Assembly: GCF_946479755.1 (NCBI RefSeq)
Contig: NZ_CAMLHC010000005.1
Location: 254,431 to 318,430 of the forward strand
Length of the DNA stretch: 64,000 nt
From: an uncultured Chitinophaga sp.
Lineage (GTDB): Bacteria; Bacteroidota; Bacteroidia; Chitinophagales; Chitinophagaceae
Reading direction: 5' to 3'
Positions 1-8,613 of this stretch are shown one piece after another. The notes below the pieces were generated by a model. It ran no database searches, was not told where the DNA came from, and worked only from the letters and a program-made list of their open reading frames with translations. Every line of letters begins with the position of its first letter. The first letter of the stretch is position 1. The translations under genes and the position numbers were made by a program.

Positions 1-1
1 C

Positions 2-736
2 TATATCGTGGAAGGCCGCCGCAGGAAAGGACTGCAGCAGCCGAACGACTATATCGCCAAAACGGTGGTGACCTCCGACCTGATCGATGTCTTTGCTGCT
101 AAAAACGATATTAACTGCTATAATACCCTTACCGGCTTCAAATGGATCGCTGACCTGATCCGCCGTAAAGAGCCACAGGAAACCTTTATCTGTGGTGGTG
201 AAGAATCATATGGTTATATGATCGGCAATAATATCCGTGACAAGGACGCTATCTCCTCTGTGGCCATGATCTGCGAAATGGCAGCTTACGCCCGCAGCCA
301 GGGCAAGTCCCTGTTTGAACTGCTGGTGAATGTTTACCTGCAATACGGCTATTATAAAGAGCACCTGATCTCCATTACCAAAAAAGGAATGAAAGGCGCC
401 GACGAAATTGCGGAGATGATGCGGGGCTATCGTGAGAATCCGCCGGCCACCATCAACGGCTCGCCGGTGGTGACGCTGTACGATTATCAGCTGCAACAGG
501 TGAAGGATATCCAGTCCGGCGACATCAAACCGCTGGACCTGCCCAAATCCAATGTACTGCAGTTTGTACTGGCCGACGGCAGCAAGATCTCTGCCCGCCC
601 GTCCGGTACCGAACCCAAGATCAAGTTCTATTTCAGCGTGAACGCGCCGCTGGACAGCGTAGCCAGCTATGATGCCGTTACCGCCGATCTTGACAAAAAG
701 ATCGAAGGCATCATCAGCGACATGCAACTGAAATAA
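2..736 (+). CDS. Phosphoglucomutase/phosphomannomutase, C-terminal part (5' end outside window)
   Basis: The reading frame is open from the first bases of the window and stops at 736, so about 244 C-terminal residues of an alpha-D-phosphohexomutase are present. The segment CGGEESYGYMIG matches the sugar-binding loop of domain III, and ARPSGTEPKIKFYFS is the phosphate-binding signature of domain IV, seen near the C-terminus as expected. The catalytic phosphoserine and Mg-binding loop lie upstream of the window. These enzymes interconvert hexose 1- and 6-phosphates in the cytoplasm and feed cell-wall and polysaccharide precursors. Substrate (glucose, mannose or glucosamine) cannot be told from this part. 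A GTG at 8 is internal and not a real start. Confidence 0.9.
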   Translation, partial: YIVEGRRRKGLQQPNDYIAKTVVTSDLIDVFAAKNDINCYNTLTGFKWIADLIRRKEPQETFICGGEESYGYMIGNNIRDKDAISSVAMICEMAAYARSQGKSLFELLVNVYLQYGYYKEHLISITKKGMKGADEIAEMMRGYRENPPATINGSPVVTLYDYQLQQVKDIQSGDIKPLDLPKSNVLQFVLADGSKISARPSGTEPKIKFYFSVNAPLDSVASYDAVTADLDKKIEGIISDMQLK

Positions 737-759
737 TAAAACAACTATCTATCACAACA

Positions 760-1743
760 TTGAAAGAGAATACTGCCCGGTTAGCCTCCCTCCCCCGCGG
801 GGGAGGCCTCCTGGCGGGAATCTTCCTGGTCCTGCTGAATTCCCTGACTGCACCGGCTCAACAAAAGCCTCCCTTTTTCTCCTTACCCGATACCACCATC
901 AAAGAAAGAGTATGGATCCTCTCCGGCACCACCGCCGCTGTTTACGGCAGCAGCCTGGCAGTGCTCAGCAGCGCCTGGTACAAGGGTTATTCCCGCTCCT
1001 CCTTCCACTTCTTCAACGATGCAGGAGAATGGAACCAGATGGACAAAGCCGGACATATTTTTGCCGCTTACTTTGAAGGTAAATACAGCCGGGAAATGTG
1101 GCGATGGTCCGGCCTGCCGCGCAAGCAGCAGATCTGGATCGGTGGCCTCAGCGGCTTTGCATACCAGTCAGTAATAGAGGTGCTGGACGGGTTCTCAGAT
1201 AAATGGGGCTTTTCCTGGAGCGACATGGGCGCCAATGCCATTGGGTCCGCCCTGCTGATCAGCCAGGAGCTGGCGTGGGACGAGCAACGGATACAACTTA
1301 AATTCTCTTCCCATCCTAAAAGCTATCCTGATGGCCCTGTGCGGGAGAAGGCAGACCAGCTCTTCGGCCACACTTTCTGGGAAAGAACACTGAAAGATTA
1401 TAACGCACAAACCTACTGGGTATCTGTCAACCTGTATTCCTTCCATAAAAATTCCACGTGGCTGCCGCGCTGGCTGAATGTGGCCGTAGGATACGGCGCA
1501 GAAGGGATGTATGGCGGGCGCGATAATACCTGGACAGATACGCATGGCCAGTACCACGACTACAACCAGGTGCGCCGTATCCGGCAGTTCTACCTGTCGC
1601 CGGATGTTGACTTCACCAGGATCCGTACCCGCAAAAAAGGCGTCAGGGTATTGTTCCAGGTACTGAATATGATGAAATTTCCCGCTCCTGCCCTTGAAAT
1701 CAATTCACAAGGCGGCGTGAAACTGCATCCTGTATATTTTTAA
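760..1743 (+). CDS. DUF2279-like exported/membrane protein
   Basis: 327 residues beginning at a TTG, 23 bases after the phosphohexomutase stop. The N-terminus has a hydrophobic stretch (residues about 17-34) ending in APAQQ, which looks like a signal peptide. The body has hydrophobic segments around residues 50-70, 115-135 and 145-160 and motifs such as FNDAGEWNQMDKAGHIFAAY and WSDMGANAIGS that recall the DUF2279 (YfiM-like) family of periplasmic/outer-membrane-associated proteins. Function is unknown. Residues about 8-16 are encoded by an 18-bp perfect GC palindrome (789-806), so the exact N-terminus is uncertain. The gene converges with the PyrR-like gene, only nine bases separating the stops. 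Confidence 0.75.
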   Translation: MKENTARLASLPRGGGLLAGIFLVLLNSLTAPAQQKPPFFSLPDTTIKERVWILSGTTAAVYGSSLAVLSSAWYKGYSRSSFHFFNDAGEWNQMDKAGHIFAAYFEGKYSREMWRWSGLPRKQQIWIGGLSGFAYQSVIEVLDGFSDKWGFSWSDMGANAIGSALLISQELAWDEQRIQLKFSSHPKSYPDGPVREKADQLFGHTFWERTLKDYNAQTYWVSVNLYSFHKNSTWLPRWLNVAVGYGAEGMYGGRDNTWTDTHGQYHDYNQVRRIRQFYLSPDVDFTRIRTRKKGVRVLFQVLNMMKFPAPALEINSQGGVKLHPVYF

Positions 1744-1752
1744 CGGAAAAGC

Positions 1753-2250
1753 CTATTCAAAATAAGCAGCGATAATATCTTCTCCCTGCATTTCTACCAA
1801 TACCATGTCCTGTAAGGTGGTGGCCAGGGAATAGCCCACAAAATCAACCGACAGCGGGAAAGATTTGTGCCGGCGGTCTACCAGCACAGCTGTCTGTATT
1901 TTCTTAGGAAGAAAAGCCAGTAAGGGCTTCAGCGCATAAAGCATGGTACGGCCGGAGTTGGCCACGTCGTCTACCACAACGACTACCTTATCATTAAAAT
2001 CAATGTCTTCAGAAACTTTTACTTCATCCGGATGTTGTTTATCCAGGTGCAGGGAAATGATCCTTGTTTTCAACGGAGAGATCTGTTCCAGTCCAGCCGC
2101 TATCTTACGGGCCACGACCATGCCTCTGTCCCAGATACCGGCGAGAATGATCTCTGTGCCGTCGCTGTTCAGTTCATAGATCTCATAAGCGATCCGCTCA
2201 ATTTTTTTCTGGATGATATCCTGTGTAAGAATAATGTTCCTGCTTTCCAT
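1753..2250 (-). CDS. pyrR: PyrR-like phosphoribosyltransferase
   Basis: 165 residues of a type I phosphoribosyltransferase. The PRPP-binding loop VVVVVDDVANSGRTM (about residues 88-102) is intact, and the downstream LVDRRHKSFPL and YSLATTLQDMV segments resemble PyrR, the uracil phosphoribosyltransferase/pyrimidine operon attenuator family. No pyrimidine genes lie nearby, so an RNA-binding regulatory role cannot be inferred from context; many Bacteroidota carry such stand-alone PyrR-like enzymes. The ATG is preceded by five bases and a TACATTTG -7 element, suggesting a message with almost no leader. The PRTase fold is certain; the PyrR label is likely but not proven. Confidence 0.8.
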   Translation of the reverse strand: MESRNIILTQDIIQKKIERIAYEIYELNSDGTEIILAGIWDRGMVVARKIAAGLEQISPLKTRIISLHLDKQHPDEVKVSEDIDFNDKVVVVVDDVANSGRTMLYALKPLLAFLPKKIQTAVLVDRRHKSFPLSVDFVGYSLATTLQDMVLVEMQGEDIIAAYFE

Positions 2251-2255
2251 AGGCG

Positions 2256-2263
2256 CAAATGTA
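2256..2263 (-). promoter_or_regulatory. -7 promoter element TACATTTG for the PyrR-like gene
   Basis: On the minus strand the octamer TACATTTG fits the Bacteroidota -7 consensus TAnnTTTG and ends five bases before the ATG. No clear -33 TTTG was found. The position predicts a leaderless or near-leaderless transcript. Confidence 0.55.
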
Positions 2264-2359
2264 AGAAGATCAATTATAGGAAGATGCTTTTAATAAAAAT
2301 TTCCCCTTCAAAAGCCGGGAACCAAAAAAGACATAAATTAGGGAGTCAAATCTAAGATA

Positions 2360-3682
2360 ATGCGAATTGTACAAGAGTTACTGTTTATTATTGCCTTCGG
2401 GACGGCAGTATACCTATTTTCCACGAAAGTGCGCCAGATCAGGCGGAATATCCTGCTGGGGCGCGATGAAGACCTCAATGACCACCCTGACCTACGCTGG
2501 AAAAACGTTCTGTTGCTGGCTTTCGGCCAGAAAAAAATGTTCCGTAACCCGCTGGTGGCTGTATTACACTTTTTCGTGTATGCAGGTTTTATCATCATCA
2601 ATCTGGAGATCCTCGAGATTATCCTGGACGGGATAATGGGCACACATCGTTTATTCGTTCCCGTATTAGGCGGACTGTATCCGGTGCTGATCAGCGCTTT
2701 TGAAGTGCTGGCCGTACTGGTAACACTGGGTTGCGCCATTTTCCTGGTACGCAGGAATATCCTGAAGATCCGCCGGTTTATGAGCCGGGACCTCAACGGA
2801 TGGCCGCGTTCCGACGCCAATTACATCCTCATCACGGAGATAGTGCTGATGCTGTTGTTCCTGACAATGAACGCCGCCGATCAGCAGATGCAGCTGCGCG
2901 GCAGCGAACATTATATCGCTACCGGTAATTTCCTTGTCAGCGGCAGCCTCGCTTCTATATTTAACCATACGCCGGACGGCACGCTGATCGCGATTGAACG
3001 TACCTGCTGGTGGCTGCACATACTGGGAATCCTGGCATTCCTTAATTATCTGCCTTATTCCAAACATCTTCATATTATACTGGCCTTTCCAAATGCCTAC
3101 TACGCCCGCCTGGAGCCGATGGGCGAAATGGAAAACATGCCTGCCGTACAGCGGGAGGTACAGCTGATGCTGCAACCGGAGCTGGCTGCCAATGAGCCCG
3201 CGCCGGAGGGCATGCCCAAGTTCGGCGCCAAAGACGTGTTTGACCTCAGCTGGAAAAATCTGCTGGACGCCTACAGTTGCACCGAATGCGGCCGCTGCAG
3301 CGCTGCCTGTCCTGCCAATATCACCGGTAAAGCGCTTTCTCCCCGTAAAATCATGATGGATACCCGCGACCGCGCCGAAGCGGTAGGCCGCAACATCAAT
3401 GAAAACGGCGCTTTCAAAGATGACGGCAAAACCCTGCTGCGGGACCACATCACAGAAGAAGAGCTGCGCGCCTGCACCACCTGCAACGCCTGCGTACAGG
3501 AGTGCCCGGTAAGTATCAGTCCGCTCGACATCATCGTGCAGCTGCGCCGCCACCTCGTGATGGAAGAATCCAGCGCCCCCGCCGAATGGACCGGCATGTT
3601 CAGCAATATCGAAAACAACATGGCCCCCTGGAAGTTCAGCATGGACGACCGCGACAAATGGGCTGAAGAAATGAATCAATAA
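2360..3682 (+). CDS. Membrane-bound 4Fe-4S protein (HdrC/NarI-like fusion)
   Basis: 440 residues. About five hydrophobic helices occupy residues 5-23, 63-90, 107-130, 155-171 and 215-245, with His70, His220 and His236 as possible haem ligands as in NarI-like cytochrome b subunits. A cytoplasmic C-terminal domain carries two CxxCxxCxxxC clusters: Cys307/310/313/317 (CTECGRCSAACP) and Cys372/375/378/382 (CTTCNACVQECP), the pattern for two [4Fe-4S] centres as in HdrC/GlpC. The next gene, 22 bases downstream, encodes the matching CCG-domain protein, so the two probably form a membrane electron-transfer complex of the Hdr/GlpC type. Electron donor and acceptor are unknown. Confidence 0.85.
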   Translation: MRIVQELLFIIAFGTAVYLFSTKVRQIRRNILLGRDEDLNDHPDLRWKNVLLLAFGQKKMFRNPLVAVLHFFVYAGFIIINLEILEIILDGIMGTHRLFVPVLGGLYPVLISAFEVLAVLVTLGCAIFLVRRNILKIRRFMSRDLNGWPRSDANYILITEIVLMLLFLTMNAADQQMQLRGSEHYIATGNFLVSGSLASIFNHTPDGTLIAIERTCWWLHILGILAFLNYLPYSKHLHIILAFPNAYYARLEPMGEMENMPAVQREVQLMLQPELAANEPAPEGMPKFGAKDVFDLSWKNLLDAYSCTECGRCSAACPANITGKALSPRKIMMDTRDRAEAVGRNINENGAFKDDGKTLLRDHITEEELRACTTCNACVQECPVSISPLDIIVQLRRHLVMEESSAPAEWTGMFSNIENNMAPWKFSMDDRDKWAEEMNQ

Positions 3683-3704
3683 CAAAAGCTAAAAGCGAAG
3701 AGCT

Positions 3705-4484
3705 ATGCAGATAAAGACAATGGCTACATACGCCGCCAACGGGGAAACACCGGAAATACTGTTTTGGGTAGGTTGCGCCGGCAGCTTCGACCAGCGGGCA
3801 CAGAAGATCACCAAAGCTTTTGCCACTATCCTCGAAAAAACAGGCGTTCAGTTTGCCATCCTGGGCAAAGAAGAAAGCTGTACCGGCGACCCGGCCAGAA
3901 GAGCGGGCAATGAATTTATTTTCCAGATGATGGCGCAGAACAACATACAGTTGCTCAACATGTATGGGGTAAAAAAAATCGTTACCGCCTGCCCGCACTG
4001 TTTCAATATCCTGAAAAATGAATACCCCGCCCTCGGCGGTAATTATGAAGTGATACATCATACCACCTTCCTGCAGTCGCTGATCGACGAAGGGAAAATC
4101 AAAATGAAGGAAGGCGGCGTCTTCAAAGGCAAAAAAATCACCTATCACGATTCCTGCTACCTCGGCAGAGGCAATAATATTTACGAGGCCCCCCGCAAAG
4201 TGCTCGAAATCCTCGATGCGGAACTGGTGGAGATGAAACGTTGCCGCAGTAAAGGACTCTGCTGTGGCGCCGGTGGCGCCCAGATGTTCAAGGAAGAAGA
4301 AAAAGGCACCACCCGCATCAACTTTGAAAGAGGCCAGGAAGCCGTAGATACAGGCGCTTCCGTCATTGCCGCCAACTGCCCTTTCTGTATGACCATGCTG
4401 ACAGACGGCGTGAAGGAGACCGGCAAAGAAGACGATGTGAAGGTGCTGGATATCGCCGAATTGATTGCCATGAATATGGAATAA
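3705..4484 (+). CDS. CCG-domain Fe-S oxidoreductase (HdrB/GlpC-like)
   Basis: 259 residues with two cysteine-rich CCG-type domains. First domain: WVGCAGS near residue 22 and TACPHCFN near residue 94. Second domain: YHDSCYLGRG near residue 148, LCCGAGGAQMF near residue 186 and ANCPFCM near residue 226. This is the pattern of heterodisulfide reductase subunit B and of LutA/GlpC C-termini, where the Cys residues hold a non-cubane Fe-S cluster. It follows the membrane Fe-S protein and presumably docks on it, acting as the catalytic or redox-partner subunit. No transmembrane segment or signal peptide is seen, so it should sit on the cytoplasmic face. Substrate unknown. Confidence 0.85.
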   Translation: MQIKTMATYAANGETPEILFWVGCAGSFDQRAQKITKAFATILEKTGVQFAILGKEESCTGDPARRAGNEFIFQMMAQNNIQLLNMYGVKKIVTACPHCFNILKNEYPALGGNYEVIHHTTFLQSLIDEGKIKMKEGGVFKGKKITYHDSCYLGRGNNIYEAPRKVLEILDAELVEMKRCRSKGLCCGAGGAQMFKEEEKGTTRINFERGQEAVDTGASVIAANCPFCMTMLTDGVKETGKEDDVKVLDIAELIAMNME

Positions 4485-4494
4485 TCATTTGTCT

Positions 4495-4502
4495 TAAATT
4501 TG
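4495..4502 (+). promoter_or_regulatory. -7 promoter element TAAATTTG
   Basis: TAAATTTG fits TAnnTTTG and lies between the Fe-S gene stop and the ATG at 4507, with only four bases before the ATG. This suggests that the next gene also has its own leaderless promoter in addition to read-through. Confidence 0.5.
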
Positions 4503-4506
4503 CATC

Positions 4507-5016
4507 ATGGATACACAAGCAATCAATCTCCCTACCGGGTTTTCTCCGGCTTCGAGGGTTTGGATATATCAGAGCAACAGACCATTCAATGAGCAGGAGA
4601 TCAAAGAAATCGACGAGCAGCTGTTACAATTCACCGAACAGTGGAACGCCCACGGCGCGCCGGTAAAAGGCTGGGGCCGTGTGGTACTGGGCCAGGTGGT
4701 AATATTGATAGCAGACGAAACAGACACTACCGTCAGCGGCTGCAGCACCGATAGCTCTGTGCGGGTCATCAAAAGCATTGAAAAACAATACAATGTGAAT
4801 ATGTTCGACCGCTTGCTGCTGGGTTTTATTGTGAAGGACAAGGTGGAGCTGTTGCCCATGGCTCAGCTGGGTTATGCCATGGAACAAGGGTTTATCGACG
4901 AAAACACCCTCTATCTCAATAACACCGTACTGACCAAAGCCGATCTGGACACCAAATGGCTGGTACCGCTGAAAGATAGCTGGCTGGCCGGCAAAGTGGC
5001 CCGCAAAGCAGTGTAA
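4507..5016 (+). CDS. Conserved hypothetical protein after Fe-S pair
   Basis: 169 residues, soluble, without signal peptide or membrane helix. I recognise it as a short conserved Bacteroidota protein that is often labelled ABC transporter ATPase in databases, but no Walker A, signature or Walker B motif is present, so that label is not supported. The central segment around SGCSTDSSVRVIKSIE (about residues 78-93) is the most distinctive, with a Cys and several polar residues that could form an active or binding site. It is co-directional with the Fe-S pair, 22 bases downstream, and followed by a strong hairpin, so it ends this transcription unit. Confidence 0.7.
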   Translation: MDTQAINLPTGFSPASRVWIYQSNRPFNEQEIKEIDEQLLQFTEQWNAHGAPVKGWGRVVLGQVVILIADETDTTVSGCSTDSSVRVIKSIEKQYNVNMFDRLLLGFIVKDKVELLPMAQLGYAMEQGFIDENTLYLNNTVLTKADLDTKWLVPLKDSWLAGKVARKAV

Positions 5017-5047
5017 GAGAGCCAAGAGCGCCAAGACCGATTTTGAT

Positions 5048-5096
5048 AAGAGCGAAGACAATAGGATATATAAACTATTGTTTTCGCTCTTTTTAC
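5048..5096 (+). terminator. Rho-independent terminator
   Basis: A 16-bp stem (5048-5063 with 5076-5091, one G-T pair) encloses a 12-base loop and is followed by a T-run. It lies 31 bases after the stop at 5016. Confidence 0.75.
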
Positions 5097-5174
5097 ATAT
5101 ATAATTTTACACACTACAACATAGGTCCCTGCTCTATAACAACGCCTGGTAATCCTGAAAAGACAATGGTCTTG

Positions 5175-5240
5175 TAAACAACGTGCATAATCTTATTAAA
5201 CAGCGTGCGTAAGCTTATTAAACAACGTGCGTGAGCTTTG
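5175..5240. repeat. Three tandem 22-bp repeats
   Basis: Units 5175-5196, 5197-5218 and 5219-5240 begin TAAACARCGTGC and are exactly 22 bases each with few differences. They lie between the terminator and the miaB promoter. A 13-base direct repeat CTTTGCGATCTTT follows at 5236-5248 and 5266-5278. Function unknown. Confidence 0.75.
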
Positions 5241-5317
5241 CGATCTTTTATAAACCTAAAAGTTCCTTTGCGATCTTTGCGTGATGACATTCTGTCATTT
5301 TTTCCGTTTTTAATCCT

Positions 5318-5325
5318 TATTTTTG
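5318..5325 (+). promoter_or_regulatory. -7 promoter element TATTTTTG for miaB
   Basis: TATTTTTG fits TAnnTTTG, 22 bases before the ATG at 5348. No good -33 TTTG is seen at the expected distance. Confidence 0.5.
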
Positions 5326-5347
5326 CTCTCCAAAATTTTTGTTAGGA

Positions 5348-6760
5348 ATGCTGGACCAGGTTACTAAAGTGCATGATGAGAGCCGTCAGGGAGAAGCTTT
5401 TGCTCCCGTGGCGACTGACAGCCAAACATATAGTAAGAAATTTTATATAGAAAGCTATGGTTGTGCGATGAATTTCAACGATAGTGAGATCGTCGCCTCC
5501 ATTCTGAATAAAGAAGGATTTGGCGCTACCCGCAATGTGGAAGAGGCCAGCCTGATCCTGCTCAACACCTGCTCGATCCGGGAAAAAGCGGAACAGACCG
5601 TACGGAAGCGCCTGACGGAATTCCGTCGCATCAAAAAGTCCACCCCCGGATTACTCATCGGGGTACTGGGCTGTATGGCAGAGCGGCTTAAAACCAAACT
5701 GCTGGAAGAAGAGAAGCTGGTGGACATGGTCGTAGGCCCCGACGCCTACCGCGCCCTTCCTTCGCTGATCGCGGAAGCGGAAACCGGTCAGAAATCGGTG
5801 AACGTATTATTGAGCCGCGAAGAAACCTATGGCGATATCAGTCCTGTCAGACTGGACAACAACGGGGTCACCTCTTTTGTGTCCATCATGCGGGGCTGTA
5901 ACAATATGTGCACCTTCTGTGTAGTACCTTTCACCCGTGGCCGCGAACGCAGCCGCGATGCGCACTCCATCGTCAGGGAAGCCACAGAGCTGTTTGAAAA
6001 CGGCTACCGCGAAGTAACACTGCTGGGCCAGAACGTAGACTCTTACTACTGGACCAGCAATGACGACAGCGAGACCGTCACCTTTGCGCAGCTGCTGGAG
6101 AAAGTGGCGCTGATCAACCCGTTGCTGCGGGTGCGTTTCAGCACCTCCCATCCTAAAGACATCACTGACGAAGTGCTCTTTACCATGGCGAAATACGAAA
6201 ACATCTGCAACTATATCCACCTGCCGGTACAAAGTGGCAGCAACCGGATATTACAGCTGATGAACCGTACGTACACCCGGGAATGGTATATGAAGAAGGT
6301 AGAACGTATCCGGGAAATCCTTCCCGATTGCGGCCTTTCCACAGACATTATCTGTGGCTTCTGCAGCGAGACGGAAGAAGAACACCAGGAAACCATGGAC
6401 ATCATGCGGTTTGCCGCTTATGACCTGGCTTACATGTACTTCTATTCCGAACGCCCCGGAACACTGGCACAACGCCGTTACCAGGACGATGTCCCGGAAG
6501 ATGTCAAAAAAAGAAGGCTTGCTGAAGTGGTGGAACTGCACCGCCAGCAGTCAGAACAAAATATGAAAGACGATGTCGGCAAAACCTTCAAAGTGCTGGT
6601 AGAAGGCACTTCCAAACGTTCCGAAGAACATCTGTTCGGCCGTAATGACCAGAACAAGGTGGTCGTTTTCCCACGCGAAAACTTCAAAAAAGGGGAATAC
6701 GTTATGGTGAAGGTAGATAGCTGTACATCCGGTACACTTATAGGAAAGGCAGTACAGTAG
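5348..6760 (+). CDS. miaB: tRNA-2-methylthio-N6-dimethylallyladenosine synthase
   Basis: 470 residues from the ATG at 5348 (a TTG at 5339 would add three residues and is less likely). MiaB is a cytoplasmic radical-SAM methylthiotransferase acting on i6A37 of tRNA. The UPF0004 domain holds the auxiliary-cluster cysteines Cys39, Cys75 and Cys109. The radical-SAM triad is Cys184/188/191 in [12 protein letters not shown]-terminal TRAM domain follows (about residues 405-468). The isopentenyl donor enzyme for its substrate, miaA, is in the same window at 56 kb. Length is typical for bacterial MiaB. The gene starts a run of co-directional housekeeping and envelope genes. Confidence 0.95.
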   Translation: MLDQVTKVHDESRQGEAFAPVATDSQTYSKKFYIESYGCAMNFNDSEIVASILNKEGFGATRNVEEASLILLNTCSIREKAEQTVRKRLTEFRRIKKSTPGLLIGVLGCMAERLKTKLLEEEKLVDMVVGPDAYRALPSLIAEAETGQKSVNVLLSREETYGDISPVRLDNNGVTSFVSIMRGCNNMCTFCVVPFTRGRERSRDAHSIVREATELFENGYREVTLLGQNVDSYYWTSNDDSETVTFAQLLEKVALINPLLRVRFSTSHPKDITDEVLFTMAKYENICNYIHLPVQSGSNRILQLMNRTYTREWYMKKVERIREILPDCGLSTDIICGFCSETEEEHQETMDIMRFAAYDLAYMYFYSERPGTLAQRRYQDDVPEDVKKRRLAEVVELHRQQSEQNMKDDVGKTFKVLVEGTSKRSEEHLFGRNDQNKVVVFPRENFKKGEYVMVKVDSCTSGTLIGKAVQ

Positions 6761-6815
6761 CCTACCCGCTGCTGCCTGCTCATTTTTGGACCATTAAACA
6801 ATCGGGTTACCACTT

Positions 6816-8066
6816 ATGGACATACAGGCTATCAAAAACAGGTTTGGCATTATCGGAAACAGTCCCGCATTGAACTACGCCCTGCAGGTGGCCGCACAGG
6901 TGGCCAATACAGACCTCACCGTGCTGATCAACGGAGAGAGTGGCGTGGGTAAAGAAGTATTTTCCCAGATCATCCACGCGCTCAGCGCCCGTAAACATAA
7001 TCCATTCATCGCCGTCAACTGCGGCGCCATCCCGGAAGGCACTATCGATTCCGAATTGTTCGGCCACGAAAAAGGCTCCTTCACCGGGGCGGTAGACAGC
7101 CGCAAGGGTTATTTTGAAACCGTGAACGGCGGCACCATCTTCCTCGACGAAATCGGGGAAATGCCACTCGGCACACAGGCACGCCTGCTCCGCGTACTGG
7201 AAACCGGCGAATATATCCGCGTAGGTTCTTCCAAAGTACAGAAGACAGATGTGCGCGTGATCGCCGCCACCAACCGCGATCTGCTGGAACGCACCCAGCA
7301 CGGTAAGTTCCGGGAAGACCTCTACTACCGCCTCAACACAGTGCCTATCCGCGTGCCCGCCCTGCGCGACCGCAAAGAGGATATTCCGCTGCTGTTCCGC
7401 AAATTCTCCGTCGATTTCTCCGAGAAATATAAAACACCCTCCATCCAGCTGGATGAAGAAGCCCGCCAGGTACTGGTCAACTACCCCTGGCGCGGTAACG
7501 TGCGTGAACTGAAAAATATCGCCGAACAGATCTCCGTGCTGTCGTCCGATAAACTGGTCACCGCCAACGACCTGAAAAGGTTCCTCCCGGAAATACCGGA
7601 AGTCAACCGCCTTCCGATGCTGGCTGCGCCACAGCACCAGCCCGGCAGCGGCGGCGATTTTGCCAGCGAAAGGGACATCCTCTACAAACTTTTCTTCGAC
7701 ATGAAAAAAGACGTGACAGAGGTCAAAAAAATGTTCTTCGATATCCTGCAGAATCCCAACATGGCCCATACCGCGGAATATCATCATCCGGAGAACCATG
7801 TGTTGCACAGCTACCCTGCCGGCAATGACATGCCCGTAGTTCCGTCTTCCGGCATCAACAATAACCAGCCCATCATCATCGCCGACAATAAAATCGATCA
7901 TCACGAGGAAGTGGAAGAAACCCTTTCCATTGCCGACAAAGAAAAAGAGCTGATCGTGAAAGCGCTGAAGAAACACAAAGGCAAACGCAAAGACGCCGCC
8001 CTGGACCTGGGCATTTCCGAAAGAACACTTTACCGCAAACTGAAAGAATATAACATTGCCGAATAA
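6816..8066 (+). CDS. Sigma-54-interacting transcriptional activator without receiver domain
   Basis: 416 residues. The AAA+ sigma-54 activation domain begins almost at the N-terminus: Walker A GESGVGKE (residues 40-47), the sigma-54 contact loop as GSFTGA (87-92, Ser for the usual Ala), Walker B GTIFLDEIGE (106-115), and a conserved arginine-finger region. A poorly conserved linker (about residues 265-355) precedes a Fis-type helix-turn-helix near residues 380-413 (DLGISERTLYRKL). No receiver, GAF or PAS domain is present, so activity is probably controlled by level or partner. It sits directly before lptE, an order I know from other Bacteroidota genomes; targets are unknown. Confidence 0.92.
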   Translation: MDIQAIKNRFGIIGNSPALNYALQVAAQVANTDLTVLINGESGVGKEVFSQIIHALSARKHNPFIAVNCGAIPEGTIDSELFGHEKGSFTGAVDSRKGYFETVNGGTIFLDEIGEMPLGTQARLLRVLETGEYIRVGSSKVQKTDVRVIAATNRDLLERTQHGKFREDLYYRLNTVPIRVPALRDRKEDIPLLFRKFSVDFSEKYKTPSIQLDEEARQVLVNYPWRGNVRELKNIAEQISVLSSDKLVTANDLKRFLPEIPEVNRLPMLAAPQHQPGSGGDFASERDILYKLFFDMKKDVTEVKKMFFDILQNPNMAHTAEYHHPENHVLHSYPAGNDMPVVPSSGINNNQPIIIADNKIDHHEEVEETLSIADKEKELIVKALKKHKGKRKDAALDLGISERTLYRKLKEYNIAE

Positions 8067-8082
8067 ACGAATTTTCAGCAGC

Positions 8083-8604
8083 ATGACCACTACCATCCGA
8101 ACATTCATCGCCCTTGCCATGATAGCGCTTCTTGGCGGTTGCAGTGTACATTATTCCACCACCGGCGCCAGTATTGATAATGACGCCAAAACGGTGAACA
8201 TCCGTTTTATTGAAAACAGGGCGCCAATCACCAATCCTACCCTCAGCCAGAAAATCACCCAGAAACTGCGTGATAAGGTCACTTCCCAGACCAGGCTGAT
8301 ACAGGTGGGCGATAACGAGCCCCGCGCCGACTACGAGTTCCGTGGCGCCATTACCGGTTATTCCTTCTCCAACGCCGCCGTTACCAACGTAGACCAGGCC
8401 GCCACCTCCCGTCTGAACGTGACCATCAATATCACCTTTATCAAACGGGTAGGCGATAAAAAAGGCTTTACCCAGTCCTTTACCCGCTCGGCCGACTTCT
8501 CCGCCAACCAGCTGCCTTCCGTAGTGGAGAACGGCCTGCTGGAAAATAATATCATTCCCGGTATCGTGGACGATATTTTCAACAGGGCTTTCGCTAACTG
8601 GTAA
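8083..8604 (+). CDS. lptE: LptE-like LPS-assembly lipoprotein
   Basis: 173 residues from the ATG at 8083; an upstream TTG at 8056 would overlap the previous gene. The N-terminus is a lipoprotein signal with lipobox LGGC and acylated Cys20. The remainder, with YSTTGASI, APITNPTLSQKITQKLRDK and repeated beta-strand patterns, resembles the Bacteroidota LptE family. LptE plugs the LptD barrel in the outer membrane and helps place lipopolysaccharide on the surface. The gene begins 16 bases after the sigma-54 activator and is probably co-transcribed with it. Confidence 0.85.
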   Translation: MTTTIRTFIALAMIALLGGCSVHYSTTGASIDNDAKTVNIRFIENRAPITNPTLSQKITQKLRDKVTSQTRLIQVGDNEPRADYEFRGAITGYSFSNAAVTNVDQAATSRLNVTINITFIKRVGDKKGFTQSFTRSADFSANQLPSVVENGLLENNIIPGIVDDIFNRAFANW

Positions 8605-8613
8605 TAACATTGG

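Noticed and set aside
4507..5016. ABC transporter ATPase label for the protein
   Set aside because: No Walker or signature motif is present.
6807..8120. 437-codon minus-strand ORF opposite the sigma-54 activator
   Set aside because: Composition is an antisense shadow (Phe/Gly/His-rich) of a gene with clear AAA+ motifs.
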